Positions 63,074-64,000 of a stretch of 64,000 nt of DNA are shown here, in pieces. The DNA lies in the NCBI GenBank assembly GCA_036925085.1, contig JAUPFP010000005.1, forward strand, positions 1,626,001 through 1,690,000, read 5' to 3'. Below the pieces are notes generated by a model. It made no database searches, had not been told where the DNA came from, and saw nothing but the letters and a program-made list of their open reading frames with translations. The stretch comes from Brachycybe producta (Eukaryota > Arthropoda > Diplopoda > Playtdesmida > Andrognathidae). The translations under genes were made by a program, and so were the position numbers. Each line of letters opens with the position of its first letter. Position 1 is the stretch's first letter.

Positions 63074-64000
63074 AGGTGCGTCACAACATAATAGCGACTA
63101 AAATTCTGGGGCGGCGCCGCACATGCGCAGAAAAATTCTGTCACAAGTTAATTGCTCAGTTTCCCTTCTGTATATCTCTTTATTCTGTGTCCCAGGTGTT
63201 GGTGGCTCATAGTTTCTAGTCACCTATAACAAGGTGCAGACCAGAACTAAACCGGGCAGTCCACCTCCGACTGGCAAGTGGAAACAGAGCAGACACTCAA
63301 CCAGGCATAGCCTCTGGCTGAAACTATATCGGAAACAGAACATAACTCCAAATATTATGAGAGCCCAACTTATATACACATGTAAGCACTGGTCATGTGA
63401 TATAAGTTGGCCAATCATTACACAATATGCAAATGAATAATGAATTCTGGGTCCCAATGTTACTTTATGGTAACCACCGAAAAGACATTAAAAACACTCA
63501 ATTGCTATGCTCAGCATTGGGCCATTTTCCAGGCTTTTTGTTCTAATGTTGTGCTATGCAATATTAATAAAATATTCGAAAATACAAAAGAGAACTTTAA
63601 TTGGAAAATGAAATAATTAAAGTTCGAAGTGTTCAGTTTTAATTGGCGGTAAAAAGAACGACCTCATAAGAACATGCTTCTATAAAACCCATTTAACCCT
63701 TAAGCAGAATATATATGGCTCTCGTTGCCATAGCAACATCACGTATGGCCGGGCACAAATTAGGGAACCAAACGAGCGAGCAACCAGCAACCAAATTATG
63801 ATCACGTGACAAAAAAGTAGTTGCTGGCACACAATATTTGCTTGTTCTCTCTGCTGACTATACTGAGCAGAGGCAACATCCACCTGCTACTGTTGGAAGC
63901 TACCATTTTGGTGCCTAATTTGCTATGGGCCTTAGACTATTACTTTACTGGACTGGCAACTCCCACACTTGACAGTTATGAATCGTCATTTTCCAAGTGG
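63074..64000. other. Unassigned right edge
   Basis: GC content rises near 63100-63300. No convincing exon, with short frames only. Nothing else recognised. Confidence 0.35.

Noticed and set aside
1..64000. tRNA, rRNA or other structured RNA genes
   Set aside because: I looked for cloverleaf or A/B-box patterns and rRNA-like blocks and found none that I could support; the primer-binding sites are only complements of a tRNA end.

Overview
This is AT-rich animal (invertebrate-type) nuclear DNA, with spliced genes and a very dense load of transposable elements. It is not prokaryotic: coding blocks are short exons bounded by AG acceptors and GT donors, and the recognisable proteins are animal ones. 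The species cannot be fixed from the sequence.

Host genes. (1) From 1410 to about 8455 on the + strand lie six phase-compatible exons (with a possible seventh, terminal exon at 11718) encoding a proline-rich, tyrosine-containing tail. It resembles the cytoplasmic tail of an Ig/FN3 receptor, tentatively Dscam-like. The upstream exons must lie left of the window. (2) From 43468 down to 32365 on the - strand lies a complete 12-exon CNOT10 gene (CCR4-NOT subunit 10), 714 codons reconstructed here, with a polyadenylation signal at 32321. All internal phases agree. One 54-nt intron has an AT-AG boundary. The two genes converge, and the space between them is filled with transposons.

Transposon layout. 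1-12 kb: small elements (TTAA-flanked families A and B, a foldback family C, a pogo-like TA element, hAT-like family F, and a foldback made of inverted tandem repeats at 4889-5667), solo LTRs at 8939 and 10826, and an LTR remnant at 6965. 12.4-13.7 kb: a LINE 3' fragment split by a hAT-type non-autonomous element with an 8-bp target duplication. 16.2-30.1 kb: a four-level nest. An outer MITE contains a hAT-like element (17284-30004), which contains a CR1/L2-like LINE, whose ORF2 is interrupted in frame by an LTR retrotransposon (20067-27890, minus strand, lacking RT and integrase). 30.4-43.5 kb: CNOT10, whose long introns carry TE copies while its short introns (54-76 bp) are clean. 37.0-39.2 kb and 45.4-48.2 kb: two copies of one hAT-like transposon. 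50648-61016: a complete young gypsy/Ty3-type element with two 924-bp LTRs and an ATAG target duplication. Its ORFs are gag, then protease-RT-RNase H, then integrase with a long extension. Gag and pol are joined by a textbook -1 frameshift signal. 61.3-63.1 kb: a large AT minisatellite lying between inverted repeats.

Best leads: the frameshift signal and unusual ORF architecture of the gypsy element, a downstream ORF module apparently shared with the defective LTR element at 20-28 kb (which carries the same primer-binding site), the hairpin series in the LTR U3, the TTAA-flanked MITE families with visible empty sites, and the AT-AG intron in CNOT10.
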